Part shown: in pieces, positions 15,968 through 26,716 of the stretch
Layout: the number at the start of each line of letters is the position of its first letter
How positions within the stretch are numbered: position 1 is the first letter of the stretch
Origin: Niveibacterium terrae
GTDB lineage: Bacteria; Pseudomonadota; Gammaproteobacteria; Burkholderiales; Rhodocyclaceae
Reading direction: 5' to 3'
Length of the DNA: 64,000 nucleotides
Assembly (NCBI RefSeq): GCF_048213115.1
Contig: NZ_CP172404.1
Span: forward strand, 2,170,001 to 2,234,000
The notes under the pieces: generated by a model
The model's input: the letters and a program-made list of their open reading frames with translations, nothing else
Databases searched by the model: none
Told to the model about the DNA's origin: nothing
Program-made: the position numbers and the translations under genes

Positions 15968-16003
15968 GAAAAGGGCTGGGAGAACCCAGCCCTGCAAGTG
16001 GCG
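15968..16003 (-). terminator. Rho-independent terminator of uup (repeat copy 2)
   Basis: Same 36-bp block as 6462-6497, again on the minus strand just past a gene end (uup stops at 16020). The stem is GGGCTGGG/CCCAGCCC followed by TTTT. Identity continues outside the stem. Confidence 0.75.
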
Positions 16004-16019
16004 AAGTCGCACTGCCCGG

Positions 16020-18044
<2,025 letters not shown>

Positions 18045-18211
18045 CGAGGAAATCCGGCGGCAAAAGCGTGATTCTACCCGTTCCCGGCTGGGCTTCCGCC
18101 GTCTCCCGCTCTGCCTGTTTTTCAGGCAACGCGGGAAAACTCAGCGAAAACAGGCGCTTGACCGGACACTGCGCAACTTGTCCACAGCCTTGCCCACGTT
18201 TTCTGGGGACA

Positions 18212-20077
18212 TCAGCCCAGGCCCGCGAGCAGAGCGAGCCGGTAGGTCAAAAACGCAGCGAGCCAGGCCAGCGCAAACAGATAGGCGGTGGTCACGAGCG
18301 GGATCTTCCAGCCCCCGGTCTCGCGGCGGATCGCCGCCAGCGTCGACAGACAGTGCGGCGCGAACACGAACCAGGCCAGCATCGCGAGCGCGCTGGCGAT
18401 GCTCCAGCTCTTCGCGAGCGTCGCGCCCAGCGCGCCCTCATCCCCGTCGGCCCCCGACAGCGAATAGACCGTGCCCAGCGAGCTGATCACGACTTCGCGG
18501 GCCGCCATCGCCGGGATCAGCGCGACGCTCAGCTGCCAGTTGAAGCCGATCGGCGCGAAGACCGGCGCAATCGCATGACCGAGCTTGCCCGCATAGCTCG
18601 CCTCGATCGCCGGTTGATTGCCGCCCTCGGGCGGCGCCGGATGGCTCGCGAGGAACCAGAGCAGCACGCTGGAGACCAGGATCACGCCGCCGACCCGGCG
18701 CACGAAGATCTTCGCCCTCTGCCACAGACCGAGCGCGACGTTCGCGAGCGTCGGCAGGTGATAGCCGGGGAGTTCCATCATCAGCGGTCTCACTTCCCGC
18801 CCCTCGGCGGTGAAGCGCTTGAGGATCCACGCGATCAGCATCGCGCCGAGGATGCCGGCCAGATAGAGCAGGAAGAGCACGAGGCCTTGCAGTTCGATCA
18901 GCCCCGCGACCTTGCGGACCGGAATGAAGGCGCCGATCAGCAGCGCATAGACCGGCAGCCTGGCCGAGCAGGTCATCATCGGCGCGAGCAGGATCGTGAC
19001 CAGGCGGTCGCGCGGGTTCGCGATCGTCCGCGTCGCCATGATGCCCGGAACGGCGCAGGCGAAACAGGAGAGCAACGGGATGAAGGAGCGGCCGGACAGG
19101 CCCACGCAGCCCATCAGCCGGTCGAGCAGGAAAGCCGCGCGCGGCAGATAGCCCGACTCTTCGAGCAACAGGATGAACAGGAACAGGATCAGGATCTGCG
19201 GCAGGAAGACCAGCACGCCGCCCGCTCCGGCGATCACGCCGTCGACGAGCAGGCTGCGCAACCAGCCCTCGGCAAGATGGCTGCCAACGAGTGCGCCGAG
19301 CGCGGCCGCCCCCGCCTGGATCAGGTCCATCAGCGGTCTGGCCCACGCGAACACTGCCTGGAAGACGAAGAAGAGCACCGCAGCGAGCAGCAGCGGCCCG
19401 AAGACAGGGTGCAGCGCGAAGCGGTCCAGCCGGTCGCTGGGCGTGTCGGGGATCAACTCGTCGAGACCCAGGCGTTTGAGGATGCGCTGGACCTCGACGT
19501 GATCGCCCTGTTCGGGCCCCGCCGTCGGCCGTCCCTGCCACAGGCTCTCCTGGTCCAGCATGGTCAGCAGCTCGTCGACCCCTTTGTTCCGGATCGCGAC
19601 CGTCCGGATCACCGGCAGGCCCAGCTCGACCGACAGCGCGTCGGCATCGACGTGGATACCGCGCTTGTCGGCCAGATCGGTCATGTTCAGCACGACGAGA
19701 CAGGGCAGGCCCAGGCGCTTGACCGCGAACACCAGCTTGAGCGTGCGGCGCAGGTTCGTCGCATCGACGACGCAGACCACGAGGTCGGGTTTGCGCTCGC
19801 CGGCCGCGCGACCGAACAGCACATCGCTGGTGACCCGTTCGTCGGGCGAGCGCGGATAGAGGCTGTAGGCACCGGGCAGGTCGAGCACGCGCAGGCTGGC
19901 GCCGGACGGAGTCCGGGCGCGCCCTTCCTTGCGTTCGACCGTGACGCCGGCGTAGTTCGCAACCTTCTGCCGGCTGCCAGTCAGTTTGTTGAACAGCGCG
20001 GTCTTGCCGCAGTTCGGGTTGCCGACCAGCGCCAGCAGGCGACCGGCCGGATGAAAATGGATCACCGCCTCCTTCAT
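18212..20077 (-). CDS. feoB: Ferrous iron transporter FeoB
   Basis: Inner-membrane Fe(II) transporter of 621 residues. The N-terminal G domain has GNPNCGKTALFNKLTG (G1), VLDLPGAYSL (G3) and VLNMTDLAD (G4). The membrane part has about nine to ten segments and the gate motifs SFIPLLSCFACAVPGIMATR and AAREVVISSLGTVYS. It is shorter than E. coli FeoB, as in other compact versions. The ATG at 20077 overlaps the feoA stop in ATGA, so feoA and feoB are coupled; a GTG three codons upstream is the alternative. No feoC is visible downstream. Confidence 0.96.
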   Translation of the reverse strand: MKEAVIHFHPAGRLLALVGNPNCGKTALFNKLTGSRQKVANYAGVTVERKEGRARTPSGASLRVLDLPGAYSLYPRSPDERVTSDVLFGRAAGERKPDLVVCVVDATNLRRTLKLVFAVKRLGLPCLVVLNMTDLADKRGIHVDADALSVELGLPVIRTVAIRNKGVDELLTMLDQESLWQGRPTAGPEQGDHVEVQRILKRLGLDELIPDTPSDRLDRFALHPVFGPLLLAAVLFFVFQAVFAWARPLMDLIQAGAAALGALVGSHLAEGWLRSLLVDGVIAGAGGVLVFLPQILILFLFILLLEESGYLPRAAFLLDRLMGCVGLSGRSFIPLLSCFACAVPGIMATRTIANPRDRLVTILLAPMMTCSARLPVYALLIGAFIPVRKVAGLIELQGLVLFLLYLAGILGAMLIAWILKRFTAEGREVRPLMMELPGYHLPTLANVALGLWQRAKIFVRRVGGVILVSSVLLWFLASHPAPPEGGNQPAIEASYAGKLGHAIAPVFAPIGFNWQLSVALIPAMAAREVVISSLGTVYSLSGADGDEGALGATLAKSWSIASALAMLAWFVFAPHCLSTLAAIRRETGGWKIPLVTTAYLFALAWLAAFLTYRLALLAGLG

Positions 20078-20364
20078 GCCTGGCACGCCTCAAGCGCCTC
20101 GCGCCGCACCGGCTCAGCCGCTGCGGCCGGAACCACGAAGACACAGGCCGCTTCGGCCCGCCTCAATGCGAAGGTCGATTGGCCGATCCGCACGACCAGC
20201 GGATCAGCTCCGGGGAAGCCCTTGGCCATGACCCTGACCCGCTCGCCGGCGATGAAGCCGATCTCTTCGAGCCAACGCAACCACTCGGGCGCGGCTTCCG
20301 GGCCAGCAACCGCCGACACCCTCATCTCTTCACCGACGGCGACCTGATCCAGAGTCCTGTTCAT
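20074..20364 (-). CDS. feoA: FeoA family ferrous iron transport protein
   Basis: Small cytoplasmic SH3-like protein of 96 residues that works with FeoB. Family features are LEEIGFIAGERVRVMAKG and DPLVVRIGQSTFALRRAEA. The ATG at 20364 has a GAGGAAG ribosome-binding site. It overlaps the stop of a possible 43-codon upstream ORF in ATGA. Regulation by iron through the Fur-like operator at 20530-20552 is likely. Confidence 0.93.
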   Translation of the reverse strand: MNRTLDQVAVGEEMRVSAVAGPEAAPEWLRWLEEIGFIAGERVRVMAKGFPGADPLVVRIGQSTFALRRAEAACVFVVPAAAAEPVRREALEACQA

Positions 20365-20492
20365 GACTTCCTCAAATTGAAAATCAAAAGCGCCCTCCCT
20401 GCCCCTGGGGCGCCGTGCCATCGATGATCAGCGGCCGGCGCGGACGCAGCCAGCATGCAGATCAGCAGGGAGTCACGGAGCAGGCGATTCAT
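20361..20492 (-). CDS. Possible 43-residue leader ORF upstream of feoA
   Basis: ATG at 20492 to TGA at 20361, ending in a four-base overlap with the feoA start. The N-terminus (MNRLLRDSLLICMLAASA) looks like a short signal or membrane segment; the rest is arginine/histidine-bearing. It would begin about 27 bases after the predicted transcript start. The ribosome-binding site is poor and I recognise no family, so it may be a non-coding leader. Confidence 0.35.
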   Translation of the reverse strand: MNRLLRDSLLICMLAASAPAADHRWHGAPGAGRALLIFNLRKS

Positions 20493-20526
20493 GTTCGGCC
20501 CGGACAGGGTATCGAGAACAGTTCGC

Positions 20527-20552
20527 ATTGTACATGAGAACCGTTCTCGTTT
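20527..20552 (-). promoter_or_regulatory. feo promoter with Fur-like operator
   Basis: GAGAACCGTTCTC (20536-20548) is an inverted repeat with 6-base arms around one base, resembling the core of Fur boxes. Reading the minus strand, TGTACAAT supplies an extended -10 (hexamer 20527-20532), so a bound repressor would cover the spacer. The -35 is weak. Confidence 0.6.
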
Positions 20553-20707
20553 GCGGGTTTTTGTCGGAAACCTTTCGTGTCTGCAGCGGCTGCCATTCAT
20601 TTTGGGAAGACCGAAACCGGATGAAGCGAAACTGAGACGCTGCCTAGCGAAATACCACTACATCCTTAGGAGATAATGCACTCCCCTTTCCTCTCGCTTT
20701 CTCGACG

Positions 20708-21259
20708 ATGAACGCGAACCTTCTTCTGCCCGCACTGCTGCTGTTGAACCCGCTTGTCACTCTTGCCCAGATCACTCCGCTAGCCCAGCCACAGATCCGC
20801 TTCTGCCCTGAGCCTCCGGCGAACAAGGCCGCCGCACGACCCGCTTGCACTGAAGGGGAAAGTGCACTCGATCACCTGGAGAAAAGCAAACGCAACTTTG
20901 TCCGCGAAAAGCTATTTGCGATCCAGGCACAGAGCAGCCGCACTGATATCGAGCAACTGCTTGGCTCACCTCCCGCTCACATTGGAGGCATCCATGATTT
21001 TGGCTACGCTGGCCATACCTTCCAGACCAATGCAATCACTTGGTGGGGCGGAGACCATGCGGACCTGGCGCTCATGCAAAGACTGGATGTCGACGGATCG
21101 GTCAGATTTCTGTTCATCAACGGGCTGCTTGTATCGGCCCTGTTCAACCTGGGATCTGCCGGTTACCTCGATATCAAGTACTCACAGACCCCCTGCGTGA
21201 TGAACTGCAAAAGCGCACCTTCACATCCCGATCAATCGGGGCCAGCTCAGACACGATAG
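20708..21259 (+). CDS. Secreted protein of unknown function
   Basis: Protein of 183 residues with a signal peptide (LLLPALLLLNPLVTLAQ). I do not recognise the family. The middle (QAQSSRTDIEQLLGSPPAHIG) resembles the helix-turn of BamE/SmpA-like proteins, where similar wording precedes a glycine-proline turn; it is followed by a beta-rich stretch with tryptophans (AITWWGGDHADLAL) and two late cysteines (TPCVMNCKS). Base composition is a little less GC-rich than the flanks. It lies between the feo promoter and mutS, without obvious coupling. Confidence 0.65.
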   Translation: MNANLLLPALLLLNPLVTLAQITPLAQPQIRFCPEPPANKAAARPACTEGESALDHLEKSKRNFVREKLFAIQAQSSRTDIEQLLGSPPAHIGGIHDFGYAGHTFQTNAITWWGGDHADLALMQRLDVDGSVRFLFINGLLVSALFNLGSAGYLDIKYSQTPCVMNCKSAPSHPDQSGPAQTR

Positions 21260-21304
21260 AATCTCCCGATCCGCCGGTCCGGCGACAGACGACAAGCCAT
21301 TGAT

Positions 21305-23908
21305 TTGAAAAAGAAAACAGACACCACTCAAGCCTCTTCAGGGGATACTCCTGCTCTCTCCGGCCACACGCCGGTCATGCAGCAATACCTCAAGCTCAAG
21401 GCCGAGAACCCGGATAACCTGCTCTTCTACCGGATGGGCGACTTCTACGAGCTCTTCTTCGAGGACGCCGAGAAAGCGGCCAGGCTGCTCGACATCACGC
21501 TGACCACGCGCGGCAAATCGGCCGGAGCGCCGATCTCGATGGCTGGCGTGCCTTTTCACGCGCTCGAGCCCTATCTTGCGAAGCTCGTCAGAATGGGCGA
21601 GTCGGCCGTGATCGCCGAACAGGTCGGCGATCCGGCCACGACCAAGGGGCCGATGGAACGCGCGATCAGCCGGATCGTGACACCGGGAACGCTGACCGAT
21701 TCGGCTCTGCTCGACGATCGGGTTGACGCGCCCCTGCTCGCCGCGACCCAGCTGCGCGGCCGCCTGGGGCTGGCCTGGCTGAACCTTGCAAACGGCGACT
21801 TCAGGCTGCTCGAATGCGCACCCGATCAGCTCACCTCGCAGCTCGAACGCCTGAGGCCCGCCGAAGCGCTGATCCCTGAGGGACTGACACTAGAAGGAAT
21901 CGACGCGAAGGTCGCCGCGGTCCGCCGCCTCGCCGACTGGCAGTTCGATGCCGAAACGGCGCGTCGCGTGTTGCCCGAACACTTCGGCACCCAGGACCTC
22001 TCCGGCTTCGGCGCAGAGGAGTTCGGGATCGCGCTCGCCGCGGCCGCCGCTCTGTTCGATTACGCACGCGCCACCCAACGCCAGAGCCTCGCCCATGTGA
22101 CCGGGCTGCGCGTCGAACGTGAATCCGAATACCTGAAGATGGATGCGGCGACCCGCCGCAACCTGGAGCTGACCGAGACGCTGCGCGGCGAGCCTTCGCC
22201 GACGCTGTTCTCACTGCTCGACCTCTGCGAGACCGCGATGGGTTCGCGCTGGCTTCGCCACGCGCTCCATCATCCGCTCTCCGATCGCGACGCTTGCGCC
22301 CAGCGCCACGAGGCTGTCGCGGCCTTTGTCGCCGACCAGGGCCTCTGCTGCGAAGGACTCGCCCGCGTGCTGCGCGGCATCAGCGACGTCGAGCGGATCA
22401 CCGCGCGAATCGCGCTGCGCAATGCCCGCCCGCGGGATCTCGCGGCGCTGCGTGACACACTGGCCCGCCTGCCCGAGCTGCGCGCGAGCTTTCCGGCCGA
22501 TTCCGCGCCGCTGCTCGGCGAAATCCATGCGCAGCTTGATGCGCCGCTGGCGCCGACGGCGTTGCTGGCACGGGCGATCGCGGAGGAGCCGGCGACCAAT
22601 GTGCGCGACGGAGGCGTGATCAGGGAGGGCTATGACGTCGAACTCGACGAGCTGCGCAGCATCCAGTCGAACTGCGGCGCCTTCCTGCTGGAGCTGGAGG
22701 CGCGCGAGCGCGAGCGCTCCGGCATCGCGAGTCTGAAAGTCGAGTTCAACAAGGTCCACGGCTTCTACATCGAAGTGAGCCACGCCAACACCGACAAGGT
22801 TCCCGACGACTACCGCCGCCGCCAGACCCTGAAGAACGCTGAACGCTACATCACGCCGGAGCTCAAGGCCTTCGAGGACAAGGCACTCTCCGCCCAGGAG
22901 CGCGCATTGGCGCGCGAAAAAGCGCTGTGGGATGAGATTCTGGAGAACCTGGCGACGGACATCCAGGCCTTTCAGACCATCGCCCAGGCGCTCGCACTGC
23001 TCGACGGCATCACGAGCTTCGCGCGCGTTGCACTGCGCTACGACTACTGCCGGCCCGTCTTCCGCGCCGAACCGGGGCTCGCAATCGAAGCGGGCCGTCA
23101 CCCGGTCGTCGAGCGCCAGACCGACAGCTTCATCGCGAACGACTGCGAACTCTCGACGATGCGCCGGATGCTGCTGGTGACTGGCCCCAACATGGGCGGT
23201 AAGTCGACCTATATGCGGCAGATCGCGCTGATCGTGCTGCTCGCGCACTGCGGCGCTTTCGTGCCGGCAAAGGCCGCCGAGCTCGGACCGATTGACGGCA
23301 TCTTCACGCGCATCGGCGCCTCCGACGATCTCGCCTCGGGCCGCTCTACCTTCATGGTCGAGATGACCGAGGCGGCGGCGATCCTGAACAGCGCAAGTCC
23401 GCGCAGCCTGGTGCTGATGGATGAGATTGGACGCGGCACCTCGACTTTCGACGGCATGGCGCTCGCGTTCGCGATCGCCCGCCACCTGCTCGAAGGCAAT
23501 CAGTCGCTGTCGCTTTTCTCGACCCACTACTTCGAGCTGACCCGTCTCTCGGTCGAGCACCCCGAGTGTGCGAACGTGCATCTGGGCGCGGTCGAGCACG
23601 GCCACCGGATCGTGTTCCTGCACGCGGTCGAGGAAGGCCCGGCCAGCCAGAGCTACGGGATAGAAGTCGCCGCGCTCGCCGGTATCCCGGCTCCTGTGGT
23701 TCGCGAAGCGAGACGGCGTCTGCGTGCGCTTGAGAACCGCGAAGCCTCGGGTGGTCCCCAGGCCGATCTGTTCTCGGCCCTCCCTCCCGAAGCCGAAGAA
23801 GCCCCGCCCCACCCCGCACTCGAGCGCCTCGCCGGCATCGATCCGGACGCGTTGTCACCGCGCGAAGCGCTCGAAGCGCTCTACGCGCTCAAAGCCCTGC
23901 AAAAGTGA
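21305..23908 (+). CDS. mutS: DNA mismatch repair protein MutS
   Basis: Mismatch-recognition ATPase of 867 residues. The F-x-E mismatch-binding motif is F47-Y-E49 (MGDFYELFF). The ATPase has Walker A TGPNMGGKSTYMRQ near residue 630, Walker B LVLMDEIGRGTSTFDG and the family motif FSTHYFELT. The start is TTG at 21305; the conserved region HTPVMQQYLKLK begins at residue 21, so a start further downstream would remove needed sequence. The stop overlaps the next GTG start in GTGA, making it first in a four-gene operon. Confidence 0.96.
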   Translation: MKKKTDTTQASSGDTPALSGHTPVMQQYLKLKAENPDNLLFYRMGDFYELFFEDAEKAARLLDITLTTRGKSAGAPISMAGVPFHALEPYLAKLVRMGESAVIAEQVGDPATTKGPMERAISRIVTPGTLTDSALLDDRVDAPLLAATQLRGRLGLAWLNLANGDFRLLECAPDQLTSQLERLRPAEALIPEGLTLEGIDAKVAAVRRLADWQFDAETARRVLPEHFGTQDLSGFGAEEFGIALAAAAALFDYARATQRQSLAHVTGLRVERESEYLKMDAATRRNLELTETLRGEPSPTLFSLLDLCETAMGSRWLRHALHHPLSDRDACAQRHEAVAAFVADQGLCCEGLARVLRGISDVERITARIALRNARPRDLAALRDTLARLPELRASFPADSAPLLGEIHAQLDAPLAPTALLARAIAEEPATNVRDGGVIREGYDVELDELRSIQSNCGAFLLELEARERERSGIASLKVEFNKVHGFYIEVSHANTDKVPDDYRRRQTLKNAERYITPELKAFEDKALSAQERALAREKALWDEILENLATDIQAFQTIAQALALLDGITSFARVALRYDYCRPVFRAEPGLAIEAGRHPVVERQTDSFIANDCELSTMRRMLLVTGPNMGGKSTYMRQIALIVLLAHCGAFVPAKAAELGPIDGIFTRIGASDDLASGRSTFMVEMTEAAAILNSASPRSLVLMDEIGRGTSTFDGMALAFAIARHLLEGNQSLSLFSTHYFELTRLSVEHPECANVHLGAVEHGHRIVFLHAVEEGPASQSYGIEVAALAGIPAPVVREARRRLRALENREASGGPQADLFSALPPEAEEAPPHPALERLAGIDPDALSPREALEALYALKALQK

Positions 23909-24840
23909 TTCGCGTCCTCGTCCTCGCCGCGCTGCTGTTGCTGAGCCCACAGGCGCGGGCGGAGCGCTATTCGTTCGCGCTCTTCGGCGAGACTCCGCAG
24001 TCGGAGCAGGAGAGGCTCAGGCTGCCGGCCATGATGGCGGAAATGGCACGCTCCGGAGCGCGCTTTGCGGTTCATGTCGGGGACTTCCAGGGCTCGGAGG
24101 ATAACTGCAGCGATGCACTCTTTGCCGACCGCAAAGCGCTCTTCGCTGCCGCCCCCTTGCCGCTGATCCACGTTCCCGGCGCCGAATCCTGGGTGGATTG
24201 TTATCGCCGCTCGGCCGGCGCCTTCGATCCGAATGAGCGGCTCGCGGCGTTGCGCCGCGTTTTCTTTGCGAAGCCCGAAGCGTTTGGCCCCGGCGGCATG
24301 GTTCTGGAGCGCCAGAGCGAGATTGCATTCGAGCACGCCGCCTTCGTCGAACATCTGCGTTGGCATCGGGGGCCCGTGCTTTTCGTCAGCCTGAACCTGC
24401 CCGGCGGCGACAATGACTGGGGCAGCGCGCGTCAGGGCGGAGCCGAATACCGGACCCGGATGGCCGCGATCCGCGACTGGCTGGAGCGCGCCTTCGCGCT
24501 CGCCGCGCAGGAAAAACTGCGCGGTATCGTGCTCTTCACCCAGGCCAACCCTGATTTCGAAGCCTATGCGTCGGGCAAGGCACCCGACGCCTTTGCCGAG
24601 TTTTTTTCCTGCCTGCGCGCCGGTCTTACGGGCTATACAGGAGAAGTGTTGATCGTTCATGGCGACACCCATGTGATGAGAATCGATCATCCCCTGCTCG
24701 ATGAGCATGGCGCACCGCTGCAGCGCGTCACCCGGATCGAGACCTACGGCTCGCCGCTGATGGGCTGGATAGGCGTCACCGTCGAACCCGAAGCGGCCGA
24801 GCTGTTCCACTTCGATTCCCACCCCCAGGATGAAGACTGA
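23905..24840 (+). CDS. Exported calcineurin-like phosphoesterase-type protein
   Basis: Predicted secreted protein of 311 residues with signal peptide VLVLAALLLLSPQARA. Metallophosphoesterase-like motifs are FAVHVGDFQGSEDNC and VLIVHGDTHVMRIDHP, with FVSLNLPGGDNDWG between. The usual GNHE block is replaced (HVPGAESWVDC), so catalytic competence is uncertain. It overlaps mutS by four bases and shares one base with the next gene. The substrate is unknown. Confidence 0.72.
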   Translation: MIRVLVLAALLLLSPQARAERYSFALFGETPQSEQERLRLPAMMAEMARSGARFAVHVGDFQGSEDNCSDALFADRKALFAAAPLPLIHVPGAESWVDCYRRSAGAFDPNERLAALRRVFFAKPEAFGPGGMVLERQSEIAFEHAAFVEHLRWHRGPVLFVSLNLPGGDNDWGSARQGGAEYRTRMAAIRDWLERAFALAAQEKLRGIVLFTQANPDFEAYASGKAPDAFAEFFSCLRAGLTGYTGEVLIVHGDTHVMRIDHPLLDEHGAPLQRVTRIETYGSPLMGWIGVTVEPEAAELFHFDSHPQDED

Positions 24841-25595
24841 TGAATCTGCCCGGAAACTCGATCGATGTCAGCGAAGAGGATGGCGTCCGCTCCCTGCACT
24901 TCGGCTCCGAATGGGTTCAGGGCGCGATGCGGGTGCGTCGCCCCTATGCGCTGGAACTCGCCTATACGCGCGAGATGGCCGCCGGGCTGATCCTGCGCCC
25001 GACCCCGCCGCGGCGCGTGCTGCTGATCGGTCTGGGGGCGGGTTCGCTCGCCAAGTTTTTCTGGAAACAGGTGCCTGAAGCCAAGGTCACGGTCGTCGAG
25101 ATCGACCCGCGAGTCGTCGCGGCGGCCCAGATGCATTTCCGGCTGCCGCCCGAGGACGGACGGCTGGCGATCGTGATCGGCGACGGCGCCGACTACGTGA
25201 CACGCCGCTGCGGCCACTGGGACGCAATCCTCGTCGATGGATTCGATCATCGCGCCCGCGCCGGCGTGCTCGACACAGCCCCGTTCTACGATGCCTGCCG
25301 CGCCGCGTTGAGTCCTCAGGGTTTGATGGCCGCCAACCTTTTTGGCGAGCGGCGGGGGTTTCGCGCAAGTTTCAAGCGGATAGCGGCCGCATTCGATCAG
25401 CGGGCAATCGCCTTCCCGGCCTGCGACAGCGGCAACGTGATCGCTTTCGCGAACGCCGGAGAAGCGCTGACGATCGGTTTCGACGAACTGACGACTCGCG
25501 CCAAAGCGCTGAAAGCCGCGAGAGGCCTGGACCTCGTGCCCACGGTCAAGAAGCTCGCAGCGGCCAGCCCTCAGCAGGAGGGACTCACGCTATGA
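24840..25595 (+). CDS. Spermidine-synthase-like methyltransferase-fold protein
   Basis: Cytoplasmic Rossmann-fold protein of 251 residues resembling SpeE: LLIGLGAGSLAKFFWKQVP (nucleotide-binding loop), VTVVEIDPRVVAAAQ and AILVDGFDH. It lacks the full-length N-terminal domain of polyamine synthases, so the aminopropyl transfer role is uncertain. Its ATG begins on the last base of the preceding stop, and its stop overlaps the next start in ATGA. Confidence 0.8.
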   Translation: MNLPGNSIDVSEEDGVRSLHFGSEWVQGAMRVRRPYALELAYTREMAAGLILRPTPPRRVLLIGLGAGSLAKFFWKQVPEAKVTVVEIDPRVVAAAQMHFRLPPEDGRLAIVIGDGADYVTRRCGHWDAILVDGFDHRARAGVLDTAPFYDACRAALSPQGLMAANLFGERRGFRASFKRIAAAFDQRAIAFPACDSGNVIAFANAGEALTIGFDELTTRAKALKAARGLDLVPTVKKLAAASPQQEGLTL

Positions 25596-26698
25596 GCACC
25601 GATCTGGACTGTCTGATCGCCGGCGGCGGTGTCGTCGGCCAGGCTTGCGCGCGGGCTCTTGCGCAAGCGGGATTGAGCGTTGCGCTGTGCGAACGCGAAA
25701 CCCAGTTCGGCCAGGGGATCTCCAGCCGTTCAAGTGAAGTGATACACGCCGGCCTGCACTATGCGCCCGGCTCGATGAAAGCCCGGCTGTGCGTCGAAGG
25801 GGCACGCCGACTCTATGCCTATTGCACGGACCGTGGCATCGCGCACCGTCGCCTCGGCAAGCTGGTCGTCGCGTTGCGCGACGAGGAGATCCCGCGCCTC
25901 GTCGCGATGCGCGACCTGGCCCAAGCCAACGGCGTTCCGGGTTGCCGGCTGCTCGACCACCGGGAAGTGCGTCGGCTCGAACCGCGCCTGGAATGCGTCG
26001 CGGCGCTGAGCTCGCCGGCCACCGGAATCCTCGACAGCCACGGCCTGATCGAAGCTTTGGGCTGTGACGCCGACGAAGCCGGCGCAATGCGGGTCGTAAG
26101 TACCCCGGTGCTCGGCGCGAAACGCGAAACGGACGGTTGGGAGATCCGTCTGGGCGGAACGGAGCCGACCTCGATTCGCAGCCGCTGGCTGATCAATGCC
26201 GCGGGTCTGGGCGCACAGACTCTGGCTCGCCATATCTCGGGCTTCCCCCGCGAGGCGATTCCGCCCCGGCATCTGGCCAAAGGCTGCTATTTCGCGCTGA
26301 GCGGCCCCCAGCCTTTCCGTCACCTGATCTATCCGGTTCCTGAGCCGGGCGGCCTGGGCATACACCTGACGCTCGATCTGGCCGGGCAGGCGCGTTTCGG
26401 CCCCGACGTGCAGTGGATCTCCCGCGCGAACTACGCAGTGTCCAAAGCGCGAGTCGCACGCTTCGCCGAAGCGATCCGCCGCTACTGGCCTGGACTGGAC
26501 GAGAGAGCGCTCACTCCCGCCTTTGCCGGAATCCGCCCGAAGATCGTCGGCCCGGGCGACGCGGATGCCGACTTCCGGATTGACGGCCCGGACGATCACG
26601 GTCTGCCCGGACTGATCCAGATGTTCGGGATCGAATCGCCCGGCCTGACCGCTTCGCTGGCGATCGCGGCGCACGTCACCGAGCGGATCGCCAACTGA
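25592..26698 (+). CDS. FAD-dependent oxidoreductase, L2HGDH-like
   Basis: Flavoprotein of 368 residues in the DAO/L-2-hydroxyglutarate dehydrogenase-like group. FAD motif IAGGGVVGQACARALAQAG, then SRSSEVIHAGLHYAPGSMKA, which is typical of L2HGDH-type enzymes, and C-terminal FAGIRPKIVG. It would oxidise a small 2-hydroxy acid and pass electrons to quinone or oxygen; the substrate is not certain. It is last in the mutS operon and convergent with dnaQ. Confidence 0.82.
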   Translation: MSTDLDCLIAGGGVVGQACARALAQAGLSVALCERETQFGQGISSRSSEVIHAGLHYAPGSMKARLCVEGARRLYAYCTDRGIAHRRLGKLVVALRDEEIPRLVAMRDLAQANGVPGCRLLDHREVRRLEPRLECVAALSSPATGILDSHGLIEALGCDADEAGAMRVVSTPVLGAKRETDGWEIRLGGTEPTSIRSRWLINAAGLGAQTLARHISGFPREAIPPRHLAKGCYFALSGPQPFRHLIYPVPEPGGLGIHLTLDLAGQARFGPDVQWISRANYAVSKARVARFAEAIRRYWPGLDERALTPAFAGIRPKIVGPGDADADFRIDGPDDHGLPGLIQMFGIESPGLTASLAIAAHVTERIAN

Positions 26699-26716
26699 TG
26701 ACTTGCGACGGGCAGC

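Noticed and set aside
18107..18138. Hairpin around CTGCCTGTTTTTCAGGCA after feoB
   Set aside because: The stem is imperfect in its outer part and no T-run follows on the minus strand, so I do not call it a terminator.
18068..20347. 759-codon plus-strand open frame
   Set aside because: Antisense to feoB, very rich in Arg, Gln and Asp, with no family features; feoB is unmistakable.
22211..23812. 533-codon minus-strand frame
   Set aside because: Shadow of mutS.
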